Positions 7,750-16,497 of a stretch of 64,000 nucleotides of DNA are shown one piece after another. The notes under the pieces are model-generated. The model saw only the letters and a program-made list of their open reading frames with translations, searched no databases and was not told where the DNA came from. This DNA is from Trichococcus sp. K1Tr (lineage in GTDB: Bacteria > Bacillota > Bacilli > Lactobacillales > Aerococcaceae). How positions within the stretch are numbered: the stretch's first letter is position 1; each line of letters begins with the position of its first letter. The stretch covers positions 86,241 through 150,240 of the forward strand of contig NZ_JAQMHR010000007.1 in NCBI RefSeq assembly GCF_028309625.1, written 5' to 3'. The translations under genes and the position numbers were made by a program.

Positions 7750-9387
7750 CTACTTTTCGGACACTTCCCAAGTGGCGGATACGGGATCGCTGGTGGTCGC
7801 CACCCATTCATCCGGTTCCCCTTCCACAGGCGTGACCAATCTGGCGGTATCGCCGATGAAGCCAGGAATCGGAACGGCAGTCGGGTCGGCAGTGACGAAA
7901 ATGGTGCGGCTACTCTCTATTTTAGTGGTGCCCATCTCTTCAGCTCCGCCAAAGCCCGCCTTTGCGCTGGCCAACGCCATATTCTGAAATACTACTGTCG
8001 TATAGGGCTCCGTCTCCATAGAGTCCAAAAAAAGGAACGGAACACTGTTGTTTTCACCGTATTGAACATTGTCGTGAACGACTTCGTAGGTCCTTGCCCA
8101 AGTCAGCGGCTGCATAGCTACTGCCGTGTCACTATCAAAGAAGACATTGGTGAGATAAGCATAGGCCACCCCAAAACCAAAGTACCCGTTAGTGAAACCT
8201 TCCCCAATCGTGCAATCATTCAGCGCAATTTTCCCGAAGTAACCCTTCACTGCATTTATCTCCTTGTCCGTCTCGACAGGATTATCTTGGTCCAAGCGCA
8301 CAAAGGTGCAGTTATTGAATTCCGTATAGTAATCTTCCTTAGGCAACTCTTCAAAGCTGTCCACCACCCATACATAGGCTCCGTCAACATCTTCAGTGGT
8401 GCTTGGCGTTACCGTGATTGTGCTGTCATTGATGGTGGTGTTTGTGGCATTGATGACCTCCAGTTGCCCCAGATTGGAATTGTTGATGGTGATTTCATTC
8501 TTAAATCCATACACAGTTGTCAAGCTGTCGATGACCGTCAATCCCTCTATGTTAGCCGTTGAACCCTCTGATAGCTCGAAGTCAACGCCGCGATAAGCGA
8601 GCACCGAATCGACGGTGAGATTTATTTTCTCCCCGGTATCGATTTCGAAATCCATCGCTTTCCCGAATTCGCCTTTTTCAGCGATAAAATCGGTCACCCG
8701 TATGTTGGCCGGGCTCCCGCTGGCAACGATCCCGCCCCTGAAGCAGTTGATGGCTGTGCACCCTGTGACTTCAACATCCGCGTTCGTATAGATGTGCACC
8801 CCGTCGGCAGCCCAGTTTTGGAAGCGACAATTGATCACTTTACCGCGCAGCATGCCTGTATCCTCCAAAGAACCCATATACATGATGCCGAACTGCTGCT
8901 CCAATTCGTAGTTCTGGAATTCGCCTTGATTCCAACAGTTTCCGTCAAAGGTCATCCCTTCAAAAATCAGATAATCAGAATCCTCCGACGATTCCCATGA
9001 CCGATTCTCGGTCGTGAACATTCTGGTGAATTTGGATTGATTGTCGGCTAAGGTGAAGGTTGCCCCATAGCCAACGATTCTGAGCCCTGCCTCAACGTTT
9101 ACCGAGCGCAAAACATACAATCCGCCACTCGGGAAAAAAAGATCCTTGTCGTTGGCCAAGCAATAATCCACGGCCCTTTGGATGCGTTCTGTGTCATCCT
9201 TATCCGTCTCCAATTTCGGGAAAGAGTCGATGCTTATTTCCCCTTGTGCCGTTTCCGTCACCAGTGCATCATTATCGCTATTGTAAAACGCGCTTTCCGA
9301 TTTCAGCGCCTGTACAATTTCCGGCAGCTTGCCGTACATAAGCACCATCAGCACAGGCGGAATGAGCGCCATCATCTTAAGTTTCAT
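7750..9387 (-). CDS. Secreted or membrane-anchored right-handed beta-helix protein (pectate lyase superfamily-like)
   Basis: A 545-residue protein. It has an N-terminal hydrophobic segment (about residues 2-18) that looks like a signal anchor. The next part, ERIQRAVDYCLANDKDLFFPSGGLYVL, matches the start of pectate-lyase superfamily proteins (PF12708-like), followed by many parallel beta-helix rungs (GRVINCRF-like, VTGCTAINC, IEGLTVIDS). Such proteins in polysaccharide loci often act as lyases, hydrolases or epimerases of the exported polymer. No catalytic residues can be assigned. ATG 9387 has AAGGAGG eight bases upstream. Confidence 0.75.
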   Translation of the reverse strand: MKLKMMALIPPVLMVLMYGKLPEIVQALKSESAFYNSDNDALVTETAQGEISIDSFPKLETDKDDTERIQRAVDYCLANDKDLFFPSGGLYVLRSVNVEAGLRIVGYGATFTLADNQSKFTRMFTTENRSWESSEDSDYLIFEGMTFDGNCWNQGEFQNYELEQQFGIMYMGSLEDTGMLRGKVINCRFQNWAADGVHIYTNADVEVTGCTAINCFRGGIVASGSPANIRVTDFIAEKGEFGKAMDFEIDTGEKINLTVDSVLAYRGVDFELSEGSTANIEGLTVIDSLTTVYGFKNEITINNSNLGQLEVINATNTTINDSTITVTPSTTEDVDGAYVWVVDSFEELPKEDYYTEFNNCTFVRLDQDNPVETDKEINAVKGYFGKIALNDCTIGEGFTNGYFGFGVAYAYLTNVFFDSDTAVAMQPLTWARTYEVVHDNVQYGENNSVPFLFLDSMETEPYTTVVFQNMALASAKAGFGGAEEMGTTKIESSRTIFVTADPTAVPIPGFIGDTARLVTPVEGEPDEWVATTSDPVSATWEVSEK

Positions 9388-9411
9388 TTTAATGCCCTCC
9401 TTAAGAGCCAC

Positions 9412-9595
9412 AACTTCTGCTAAAGGAACACCCAGACAATCGTGTCTTTAATTCCCTATAGGTTTCCATTTGGCAGCAACAGACTGTCGTCTGCGTCCTT
9501 CACCCGGTTGGCTCAATCCGTCATCCGTCTGTAGCGGCGCATTGCAACAGCAAGGAGGCCCAAAGGCAGGCGTTATCTCCTGTCCCTGATTATCC
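9412..9595 (-). other. Gap between flippase and beta-helix genes with several short inverted repeats
   Basis: 184 bases without an ORF. Short complementary arms can be seen, for example CAGAC/GTCTG around 9487-9502 and AGGAG/CTCCT arms around 9555-9582. There is no T-run typical of a terminator. It may be a structured leader of the beta-helix gene or decayed coding sequence. Confidence 0.3.
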
Positions 9596-10993
9596 CTATT
9601 TTTTCATTCTGCTTTTTACAAGTCCTTTCAAGGGGGATAGCAACTCCCTGTTGTTGGCGAAAACTAATGCAAAAAACAGCATTTCGATCAGGGATTCAAA
9701 TTTGAGATTCAAAAATAAGATGCCGATTTGGCAGCCCACCAACACCAAGTTTGCTATCATAATCTGTGTATTCATGACTATCACGATATATCGTTTCGTG
9801 TCAAAGATTCTCAGGATCCACATGATGGCAAAACTTATCATGTTTGCCACACCGGCACCAATCAGGCCGAAATAGGGGATCAACAAATAATTCAGCACCA
9901 AACTTGCCGCTCCGCCGTACACGGAAGTCCGAAAGACGCCGCGCGTTTCCTTTGCGGCTAAATAGTTCGTTCCCAGAAAAGCTGAAAAGCTCGAAAATAC
10001 GACACCCAGCAAAAGAAACGGAACCGATTGCCATGCTTCATAGTATTCCGGCGCAATGAAGCTTGCCATAAAAAGTTTTAAAACGACCAATATGCTGCTC
10101 GTCCCCAAAAACAGCAAAGATGAATAGTAGCTGAACACTTTGGAATAGAACTCCGACTTATATTCGCTCTCATATTCCTCGATAGCAGACAATTGCCAGG
10201 ATTGGGTAAAGATGGAAGTGACCAGGCTCAAAATAGCGGGGACTTTATTCGCTACCGCATAGATTCCATTCGCGCTGGCCGTTAAGAAGCCCAGAATGAA
10301 ATACCGGTTCGAGGCACTTATCAGCCACCACATGATGCTGTTTGGGATGATCGGAAGCGCATAGGCCAGCATTGTTTTCACAAGCGGTTTATTGATATGG
10401 GAAAGATCCAGGAACCGCCATATTTTCAGAGCCACGACCAAGTATCCGATGGAAGCCACATTCGCGATGACGATGCTGAGCAAGTATCCCGCAATCCCCA
10501 TATCGTAGCGCGTTAACAGAATGACATTCGCGATACTCATGACAAGCGTCATCCAGATGCCATTGATGGCAAAAACCTTAATCTTCCCCAGCCCTCTGGC
10601 AAATTGCGAAAGAATGTTCTGGAACACCTGCAGGAGCAAAATGACGTAGGTGTAATTCAGCATATCCTGGTCAATCTTCAGCAAGGAGAGGAGCGGATAG
10701 AGCGAAACAGCCGCTATCGACCCCAACGCCGCAACAAACAAACTGTTCGAGAGCACTTGGCTTTGGGATTCCTCTTTGTCCATCGTGAACCGCAGTACTG
10801 CATCAAACACATTTGCCGATACGATCGGCAGCAATAATATGGTGGATGTCGTAATGAGATCCACGAATCCGTATTCGGCAGTCGTCAGATAATACGTATA
10901 CAAGGGAACCAGGAGCAGCAAGATGATTTTGCTGCCAAAGTTGCCTATCGCAAAAAGGAATGAGTTATTCAATAATTTTTTGTATGAATTCAT
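9596..10993 (-). CDS. Polysaccharide repeat-unit flippase (Wzx/MVF-type)
   Basis: A 465-residue polytopic membrane protein with about 12-14 hydrophobic segments. The start (NSFLFAIGNFGSKI, VPLYTYYLTTAEYGFVDL) is typical of the polysaccharide biosynthesis/export family of the MOP superfamily. Its role is to move lipid-linked repeat units across the cytoplasmic membrane for the Wzy polymerase encoded at the left edge. RBS GAGGAAA five bases before the ATG. Length is normal for Wzx. Confidence 0.88.
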   Translation of the reverse strand: MNSYKKLLNNSFLFAIGNFGSKIILLLLVPLYTYYLTTAEYGFVDLITTSTILLLPIVSANVFDAVLRFTMDKEESQSQVLSNSLFVAALGSIAAVSLYPLLSLLKIDQDMLNYTYVILLLQVFQNILSQFARGLGKIKVFAINGIWMTLVMSIANVILLTRYDMGIAGYLLSIVIANVASIGYLVVALKIWRFLDLSHINKPLVKTMLAYALPIIPNSIMWWLISASNRYFILGFLTASANGIYAVANKVPAILSLVTSIFTQSWQLSAIEEYESEYKSEFYSKVFSYYSSLLFLGTSSILVVLKLFMASFIAPEYYEAWQSVPFLLLGVVFSSFSAFLGTNYLAAKETRGVFRTSVYGGAASLVLNYLLIPYFGLIGAGVANMISFAIMWILRIFDTKRYIVIVMNTQIMIANLVLVGCQIGILFLNLKFESLIEMLFFALVFANNRELLSPLKGLVKSRMKK

Positions 10994-11037
10994 CCGATTT
11001 CCTCATTTCAGCATCGATCCGCATTTTCATCATTCCT

Positions 11038-12165
11038 TCATCGAAAAGCTTTTGTGAGATAATCCTCCACTCTCTTTTTTTCTTTTGAGATGATATCTCC
11101 GGTATGAGCAAACTCCATTTGAAAAACATCTGCTTGCTTGCTCACTGCATTGAAATGTCTGTCTTCCAGGCGCATCGTTTTTAACAACGTGACCATCCGG
11201 GAGCCTATCTGTATTTTACTGTTTTCCGTACGCTCAAAAACAACGAACGGCGTCTCCATCAAAATGGAAAAAATCGACCCATGGAATGAATCGGTACAAA
11301 CAAGACTTGCTGAAGCGATATAATCGATGAACTCGCTTGGCCCTGTGATGAAACAGTCTCTGTCCTTCGGATCCGCTAAATTCACAATTTCCAAATGATT
11401 TTGTTTCGCCACCTTGTCGATCCATGCCCTGTCCGCTTTACGGATATTCCCTAAAAAATAAGTCAAGAGATACTTCCCTTTTGGCTTCACCGGGGATTCC
11501 CGTGCTATTTCAAGCCACTCTTTCTTATCCAACAACAAGGTTGGATCGACCAGCACTTCTGCATCCCTTCCCGTAAGCTCTTTGATGATTTTTGCGCCGG
11601 ACTCTTCCCTTACGGACAATGCCTTGAAATCAGAAAGCCACTCTTTGTAGCTCGGTTGAAATTTCGCAGGTATTTCGGAAATGCCGAAGCTGGGAGAAAG
11701 CGCCACTCTTTTTTCTTTGTCGGCAAACGTCAGAAAATCAACCGAAGACCCGAGGCGATATCTTGGATTCCAGACCTGATCGCTTCCGGTGATAAAATAA
11801 TCAAACCGATCGGACAAACCTTCCGGAATCCGGTTATCGGATAGCACATAGTCACTTGTTGCAATGTTCTCATTGGTGAATCCGATAAAACATTCCTTCC
11901 GCAATTTATGGAACTCTTTGTTCATCTCGTACTGTATTTTTTTGATCACGGCTGAAGGCAACTTTGTTACTTTCTTGTCCCGAATTTTTTCAGACAAGCT
12001 TTTATCTTGCTTAGAGACTGCCACCTCATTTTTAAGAGTCACTGTCTCGTAGCCCAACTTTTTCAGCACCTGTTGAGAAGCATAATTCTGCAGCCTGTTC
12101 CCATAATTGTTATAATCAATGATTGTTACGATCCCTATTTTTTTATCCACAATTGATTCCCCCAT
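11038..12165 (-). CDS. Polysaccharide pyruvyl transferase family protein
   Basis: A 375-residue protein of PF04230. Seen: an N-terminal IGIVTIIDYNNYGNRLQNYA, FITGSDQVWNPRY, and the C-terminal CTDSFHGSIFS with the conserved Asp-Ser-Phe-His. Enzymes of this family transfer pyruvate from PEP to a sugar as a ketal, adding a negative charge to exopolysaccharides. Three starts are possible: TTG 12171, ATG 12165, or a GTG seven codons later behind GGGGGA. I report the ATG. It lies between accA and the flippase with short gaps, so it belongs to the glycan operon. Confidence 0.85.
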   Translation of the reverse strand: MGESIVDKKIGIVTIIDYNNYGNRLQNYASQQVLKKLGYETVTLKNEVAVSKQDKSLSEKIRDKKVTKLPSAVIKKIQYEMNKEFHKLRKECFIGFTNENIATSDYVLSDNRIPEGLSDRFDYFITGSDQVWNPRYRLGSSVDFLTFADKEKRVALSPSFGISEIPAKFQPSYKEWLSDFKALSVREESGAKIIKELTGRDAEVLVDPTLLLDKKEWLEIARESPVKPKGKYLLTYFLGNIRKADRAWIDKVAKQNHLEIVNLADPKDRDCFITGPSEFIDYIASASLVCTDSFHGSIFSILMETPFVVFERTENSKIQIGSRMVTLLKTMRLEDRHFNAVSKQADVFQMEFAHTGDIISKEKKRVEDYLTKAFR

Positions 12166-12211
12166 AGTCAACGATAACCTTTCAGTATATTAGTTGAACA
12201 AACTGGCTGCA

Positions 12212-12976
12212 TCAATACTTCCGGAAACGCTCTTGCCTTTGCGCAACAATTTCGGCGGAACTCAATCGTCTCCATTTCTTCAACGAACTTCGCAACTCTT
12301 TTTTCAGATCCGGCAACAACTCTTCCGGCCTTCTTTCCGGTATGATTCTGTCGATTATCTCCAATTTAAGCAAATCATCCGGGGTCAGCTTCATGACGAG
12401 CGCAGCCTCCTCGGAACGGGAACTTTCTTTCCATAAAATCGAAGCGAATCCTTCCGGCGAAAGGACGGAGTACATGCTGTTCTCCAGCATCCACACTTCA
12501 TTGCCCATCGCCAAAGCCAAAGCACCGCCGCTTCCCCCTTCACCGATGAAGATGGCGATCAAAGGCACTTTCACTCGGCTCATGACCAGCAACGATTCGG
12601 AGATCGCATCACCAATCCCCCGTTCTTCCGACTCCACATCGCAGAAGGCGCCCGCCGTGTTGATGAATGTGATAATCGGCCGGTTGAACTTATCCGCTTG
12701 CCGCATCAGCCGGATCGCCTTCCGGTAACCTTCCGGATGCGGTGACCCGAAATTCCGATACACATTTTCTGTCACATCATGCCCCTTCTGAGTCCCGATA
12801 ACGGTAACCGACATGCCATCCAGGCTGGCGATGCCGCCCACAATCGCAGGATCATCCCCGAAACGCCTATCGCCGTGGAATTCGATGAAGTCCTCAAAAA
12901 TGCCGTCGATCACCTCCAATACCGTCAAGCGTGAAATGCTCCTTGCCGCCTGTATGATTTTCTGCACATCATTCAT
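12212..12976 (-). CDS. accA: Acetyl-CoA carboxylase carboxyltransferase subunit alpha
   Basis: About 254 residues from ATG 12976, the usual length for Lactobacillales AccA. With AccD it forms the carboxyltransferase that makes malonyl-CoA. Visible motifs: FIEFHGDRRFGDD, GTQKGHD, FGSPHPEGYRKA, FINTAGAFCD and the oxyanion glycine loop IGEGGSGGALALAMG. The start overlaps the accD stop in ATGAATGA, which argues for translational coupling; longer in-frame starts lie inside accD. The genes for biotin carrier and biotin carboxylase (accB, accC) are not adjacent. Confidence 0.95.
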   Translation of the reverse strand: MNDVQKIIQAARSISRLTVLEVIDGIFEDFIEFHGDRRFGDDPAIVGGIASLDGMSVTVIGTQKGHDVTENVYRNFGSPHPEGYRKAIRLMRQADKFNRPIITFINTAGAFCDVESEERGIGDAISESLLVMSRVKVPLIAIFIGEGGSGGALALAMGNEVWMLENSMYSVLSPEGFASILWKESSRSEEAALVMKLTPDDLLKLEIIDRIIPERRPEELLPDLKKELRSSLKKWRRLSSAEIVAQRQERFRKY

Positions 12977-13841
12977 CTTCATCACCCACTTCTTCCGGAT
13001 CATGTAATGCCAGTATATGCTGCAATGTTTTCCGTAGATCTTTTCTGATGACAATTTTATCGATGAAGCCATTTTCCAAGGCTTTTTCCGCCGTCTGAAA
13101 ACCTTCCGGCACTTTTACTTTGATGGTCTGTTCGATGACCCTTTTGCCGGCAAAGCCCACCGTAGATCTTGCTTCAGCCAGAATGATATCCCCTTGCGTA
13201 GCAAAGCTCGCCGTCACCCCGCCTGTCGTCGGATCCGTCAGTACGGCGATATACAGGAGGCCCGCATGACTATGGTTGGACACCGCTATGCTCACTTTGG
13301 CCATCTGCATCAGCGACATGATGCCTTCCTGCATTCTGGCTCCACCGGAAGCGGTAAACACGATGATCGGCAACCGTTCTTCAGTCGCGCGCTCGAATAC
13401 TTGCGTAATCTTTTCGCCGACGACTTTCCCTACGCTTGCCATGATGAAATTGGAATCCATCACGCACAAAGCGACCCTTTTATTATTGATGGCAGCCGTT
13501 CCAGTAACGACAGCTTCATCCAGACCTGTTCTCCATTTGGCATCCTGCAATTTTTCATCATAACCCGGAAAATCTAACGGATTTTGAGAAGGCATGATCG
13601 TGTTCCATTCATAGAAAGTACCTTCATCAATAATCAGGCTCAGACGCTCATCAGCCGTAATCCGGTAATGATAATTACAGTGCGGACATACTTTCGCCTT
13701 TCCCAAGGACTTGCTGTAAATGATTGTTTGACACTGGGGACATTTTTCCCATAATCCGACTGGAACGATGGGCTTCCGCGCATCATTTTCGTCAGCAGCA
13801 CGCTTTAGGGGAAATAGGTGGCGGTTACGGAACGATTCCAT
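12969..13841 (-). CDS. accD: Acetyl-CoA carboxylase carboxyltransferase subunit beta
   Basis: A 290-residue AccD. The N-terminal zinc ribbon is intact (Cys34, Cys37, Cys52, Cys55), followed by the carboxyltransferase fold with FTASGGARMQEG and TDPTTGGVTASFA. It makes malonyl-CoA together with AccA. The ribosome site is weak (GGTGA close to the ATG), and a 42-codon open stretch preceded by a strong AAAAGGAGG ends two bases before the region of its start. In many Lactobacillales accD-accA end the fab operon; here they head a polysaccharide operon. Confidence 0.95.
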   Translation of the reverse strand: MESFRNRHLFPLKRAADENDARKPIVPVGLWEKCPQCQTIIYSKSLGKAKVCPHCNYHYRITADERLSLIIDEGTFYEWNTIMPSQNPLDFPGYDEKLQDAKWRTGLDEAVVTGTAAINNKRVALCVMDSNFIMASVGKVVGEKITQVFERATEERLPIIVFTASGGARMQEGIMSLMQMAKVSIAVSNHSHAGLLYIAVLTDPTTGGVTASFATQGDIILAEARSTVGFAGKRVIEQTIKVKVPEGFQTAEKALENGFIDKIVIRKDLRKTLQHILALHDPEEVGDEDE

Positions 13842-13845
13842 TTTC

Positions 13846-13975
13846 TCACCGTTGCCAAAACTCTGTAAAAGTTTTCCGGTTTAAATTCGGATGCAACGAA
13901 TCCAACGTATCACTCGCGACTATCTTGAATTCGTGTTCGACTTTTAAGATGTTACTGTTTTGACGAAACGGATTC
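13846..13975 (-). pseudogene. Open stretch with strong RBS but no start codon, upstream of accD
   Basis: A perfect AAAAGGAGG (13976-13984) is followed by 42 sense codons in one frame that end with TGA at 13846-13848, a few bases from the accD ATG and in a different frame. No ATG, GTG or TTG occurs at the expected start distance; the codon there is TTT. The translated stretch (includes SNILKVEHEFKIV and RKTFTEFWQR) looks coding but I do not recognise it. It may be the relic of a gene once coupled to accD. Confidence 0.35.
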
Positions 13976-13984
13976 CCTCCTTTT

Positions 13985-14407
13985 CTTAGCAATTACGAGA
14001 AATTCAGCGTTGTAACCTCCGCAGTTTCTTGTTTGAAAGCGTATACATTTTGTTTCGTTTTATATAAGGGGAAAATTGGAGTTACTGTTGAGGGATGGTT
14101 TTGGGTTGGAGTAGGTGAGCAAAGTTTCATATTTTTTTATTTATTGATGCATCAAACAACCTAATGAGAGGGTATAGCTTGGCTGGTTAGGATACTACAT
14201 CTATCATCCTAATGGGTGAGAGAGGAGAATTTGGGGGAAATATATCTATCTGAATTCTACCACATTTTACTTCATTCGAACATAATAATTGACCTCGCAC
14301 AAAAAAATAATCCAAATAAATATGAGCCAAGACAAGTCGCATGTATTTACTCAGGATCCATACCGTCCGCGAGTTTAATCTGAGATGAATTATTTTCAGG
14401 AGAATAT
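13985..14407. other. Intergenic region between accD and the EEP-family gene
   Basis: AT-rich divergent intergenic region. It holds the cre-like site and presumably the promoter of the accDA operon, though I see no clear -35/-10 pair on the minus strand. A possible 79-codon minus-strand ORF at 14187-14426 has no ribosome site or recognisable product and is not called. Confidence 0.5.
14034..14047. promoter_or_regulatory. cre-like catabolite control site upstream of accD
   Basis: TGAAAGCGTATACA matches the CcpA operator consensus TGWNANCGNTNWCA at 13 of 14 positions. It is about 190 bases upstream of accD, just upstream of the strong Shine-Dalgarno-like site. If used, the accDA-headed operon would respond to carbon source. 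One match of this length in AT-rich DNA is not strong evidence alone. Confidence 0.4.
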
Positions 14408-14436
14408 TGGACAGATTAAATCTCAATAGGTATACT
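14408..14436 (+). promoter_or_regulatory. Probable sigma-A promoter of the EEP-family gene
   Basis: TGGACA (14408-14413), a 17-base spacer and TATACT (14431-14436) on the plus strand, 105 bases before the start codon at 14542. A second TATAAT is at 14464-14469 without a good -35. Confidence 0.5.
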
Positions 14437-14541
14437 CAAAATAAGTGATATACCCACGTTGTCTATAATCCGCAAGCAGCTTTGCTGAAATCTGAGATCC
14501 GAAATACTTGCTACTTCAGGAAAAGGGAATGGTGACTGAAT

Positions 14542-15369
14542 ATGAAACTTCTGACACTGAATACTCATAGTTGGATCAAGGGCGCAAATACCGCAACCTA
14601 TGCCCCATTAATAGAAGATATTATCACTAACCAATACGATGCGATTGCTTTGCAGGAAGTGAATCAACTCGCTGTTGGCCCGGTAATCAGCAATCCGGAA
14701 TGGTATCATGCCACACAGACCCAAATCCCCATCAAGGAAAACAACTTTGCTTATTTCCTCGTGATGGCCTTAGCTGAAAAGAACCTTTTCTACCATTGGT
14801 CCTGGGTTCCCTGTCACGTCGGTTACGTCCACTATGACGAAGGCGTTGCCCTCCTGAGCAAAGAACCAATCCAGTCTGTTAAGCAAATCCAATTATCCAC
14901 CAAAAATGACTTTCGAAGCTATCACACGCGCCGTGCATTGGTTGTTCAGACCGATTCAGCCTGTTTTCTCTCGGTCCACATGTCCTGGTGGCGAAGGAGA
15001 TTCAGATGGAAATGGAAAAAACCTTTTTTGACAGAATGGCATTCACTGGAAACTGCGGTCAGTAAAATTCAGGACAAATCCATTTACATTATGGGCGACT
15101 TTAATAATCCCGCCGATAAACGCAACGAGGGTTACGATGTCATCCTTCAATCCGGTTGGTATGATTCCTACAACTCCGCAGCTGTCCGCGAAGGATCAGC
15201 AAGCGTTCCACCGGCAATCGACGGCTGGAATCAAAATAAACTACCGTTGCGCATCGACTATATTTTTTCGAACCAACCACAAGCTGCCGAAACATATGAA
15301 ATCAAATTCGACGGAAAAAAACACCCCTCTGTTTCCGATCATTACGGTGTCTCGGTGACATATCCCTGA
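14542..15369 (+). CDS. Endonuclease/exonuclease/phosphatase (EEP) family hydrolase
   Basis: A 275-residue protein of the EEP superfamily (PF03372), Mg-dependent phosphodiesterases acting on nucleic acids, phospholipids or sugar phosphates. Visible: LTLNTHSW at the N-terminus, IALQEVNQ with the metal-binding Glu, IMGDFNNPADKRNEGY with the Asp-x-Asn pair, LRIDYIFSN, and SDHYGVSV with the C-terminal Asp-His. No signal peptide, so it is cytoplasmic. It is one of few plus-strand genes and is monocistronic, bounded by the bidirectional terminator at 15477-15510. The substrate cannot be read from the sequence. Confidence 0.85.
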   Translation: MKLLTLNTHSWIKGANTATYAPLIEDIITNQYDAIALQEVNQLAVGPVISNPEWYHATQTQIPIKENNFAYFLVMALAEKNLFYHWSWVPCHVGYVHYDEGVALLSKEPIQSVKQIQLSTKNDFRSYHTRRALVVQTDSACFLSVHMSWWRRRFRWKWKKPFLTEWHSLETAVSKIQDKSIYIMGDFNNPADKRNEGYDVILQSGWYDSYNSAAVREGSASVPPAIDGWNQNKLPLRIDYIFSNQPQAAETYEIKFDGKKHPSVSDHYGVSVTYP

Positions 15370-15476
15370 TTCTAATGGTTTGATCGTCCAGAGATCGTAG
15401 TAGAGGCTGCCCGAAAAGAATACTGAATAGTTCCATGAACTTGTCTGATTATCCATTAAATGTAGGTATGTAAAAA

Positions 15477-15510
15477 GCCGAGGAACACTGAATTCATAGT
15501 GTTTCTCGGC
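15477..15510. terminator. Bidirectional terminator between the EEP and VanZ-like genes
   Basis: A 12-bp stem (GCCGAGGAACAC with GTGTTTCTCGGC, one G-T) and a 10-base loop. It has TTTTTAC on the minus-strand side and TATTTATTTTT on the plus side. The VanZ stop codon touches its edge. Confidence 0.85.
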
Positions 15511-16163
15511 TATTTATTTTTCCTGAGCAGCCACAGCTTCCTAGCACCAAGGTAAAGAATGATACCGAGGGCTGCGCCCGATCCGTCGATGAGGACATCC
15601 TTAAGCAGGGGGCCGCGGCCAGGCACGAACTGTTGATGGAACTCATCACTAACGGCGTATGCCACACAGAACAATAGGCTGGCGCCTCTTCGTTTCCATG
15701 CGGTCGCAGTAACGTCTTCATTCTTCAGTGCATACGAAACCAAGAAACCGAGGATGAGGTAAGCGATGAAATGTGCGGATTTCCGTATCAATCGGCCTGC
15801 GTACATAATACTGGTGTCTTGCACGAAATCGACAAACAGAAATAAGCTGATTGCCAGCACCAGAAAACTGACGGTTGAGCTGATGATCCAGCGTTTTTTG
15901 ATTCCAAAAAGCTTTGGTTCATTCTCTTGCGTTTCCAACAGATAAATCAGCAGTAGGATGCCTGCCAAAAATACGACCGTCCCTTGCGCACGGGTAAAAT
16001 ACTCGATGAACGCAGAAACATGATTGATTGCATCTGCGAAGAAGCGCGTCACGCTCCCACTCAAAACAACGGACTGGTCAGCAGGTTGAGCCGAGAGGAT
16101 GAAGATGACAATCATCCAAGCAAATACCGGCAGCCAGTCGTAATAGCGTCGCTCCCTTTTCAT
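15510..16163 (-). CDS. VanZ-like family membrane protein
   Basis: A 217-residue protein with four to five membrane segments and the VanZ family signatures (PF04892): LSAQPADQS near the N-terminus, RKSAHFIAYLILGF and DEFHQQFVPGRGPLLKDVLIDGSGAALG. VanZ gives teicoplanin resistance in one transposon, but most chromosomal homologues have no proven function. RBS AGGAGG eight bases before the ATG. Monocistronic; a GC-rich repeat lies upstream. Confidence 0.85.
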   Translation of the reverse strand: MKRERRYYDWLPVFAWMIVIFILSAQPADQSVVLSGSVTRFFADAINHVSAFIEYFTRAQGTVVFLAGILLLIYLLETQENEPKLFGIKKRWIISSTVSFLVLAISLFLFVDFVQDTSIMYAGRLIRKSAHFIAYLILGFLVSYALKNEDVTATAWKRRGASLLFCVAYAVSDEFHQQFVPGRGPLLKDVLIDGSGAALGIILYLGARKLWLLRKNK

Positions 16164-16245
16164 CTGCAGCGCCTCCTTCCTGATATACTGAATGTTCTTA
16201 TCAGTATATCAGAAAGCTTCAGTTCGGTGTAGTCCGTCGGCTGAA

Positions 16246-16430
16246 CATTTTGCGCTCGTTCCTCCGATGAGCGTAGGTCTCGTCGGAGTTGGCGCCTTCT
16301 TCTCGATTTGTCCTCCGGGGAAGCTTCCCTCGCCGGAGGTGGTGTATCATCTCCTTGTGTTACCTCCGGGGACGCACGGCTTCGCCGGAGGTGCGCTGCC
16401 CTCAGCGGCCGGAGCAGCCGGCCAGACATA
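16246..16430. repeat. GC-rich hairpin repeat, copy 1
   Basis: Four successive modules with CTCCG/CGGAG arms: CTCCGATGAG...CTCGTCGGAG, CTCCGGGGAAG-CTTCCC...CCGGAG, ACCTCCGG...CCGGAGGT, and GGCCGG...CCGGCC. Together with the terminator to its right it fills the 334-base gap upstream of the VanZ gene. Strongly related to the copies at 33611 and 49498. Confidence 0.85.
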
Positions 16431-16450
16431 CTTACTTTCTAACACAAAAA

Positions 16451-16488
16451 AATCTGCACCATCACAAGCCTAAGTGATGGTGCAGATT
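16451..16488 (-). terminator. Terminator of the type IV pilus operon
   Basis: A perfect 15-bp stem (AATCTGCACCATCAC and its complement) around an 8-base loop, followed on the minus strand by TTTTTT. It lies ten bases after the last pilus gene. Confidence 0.92.
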
Positions 16489-16497
16489 GTTTCTTAA

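Noticed and set aside
7747..8562. A 271-codon plus-strand frame
   Set aside because: Antisense to the beta-helix gene, which has a signal segment, good start and repeat rungs.
14187..14426. A 79-codon minus-strand frame in the accD upstream gap
   Set aside because: No ribosome site, no recognisable product, overlaps the likely promoter of the plus-strand gene.
16246..16430. CRISPR array as explanation for the GC-rich repeats
   Set aside because: Modules differ from one another, have no constant repeat-spacer length and no cas genes are near.
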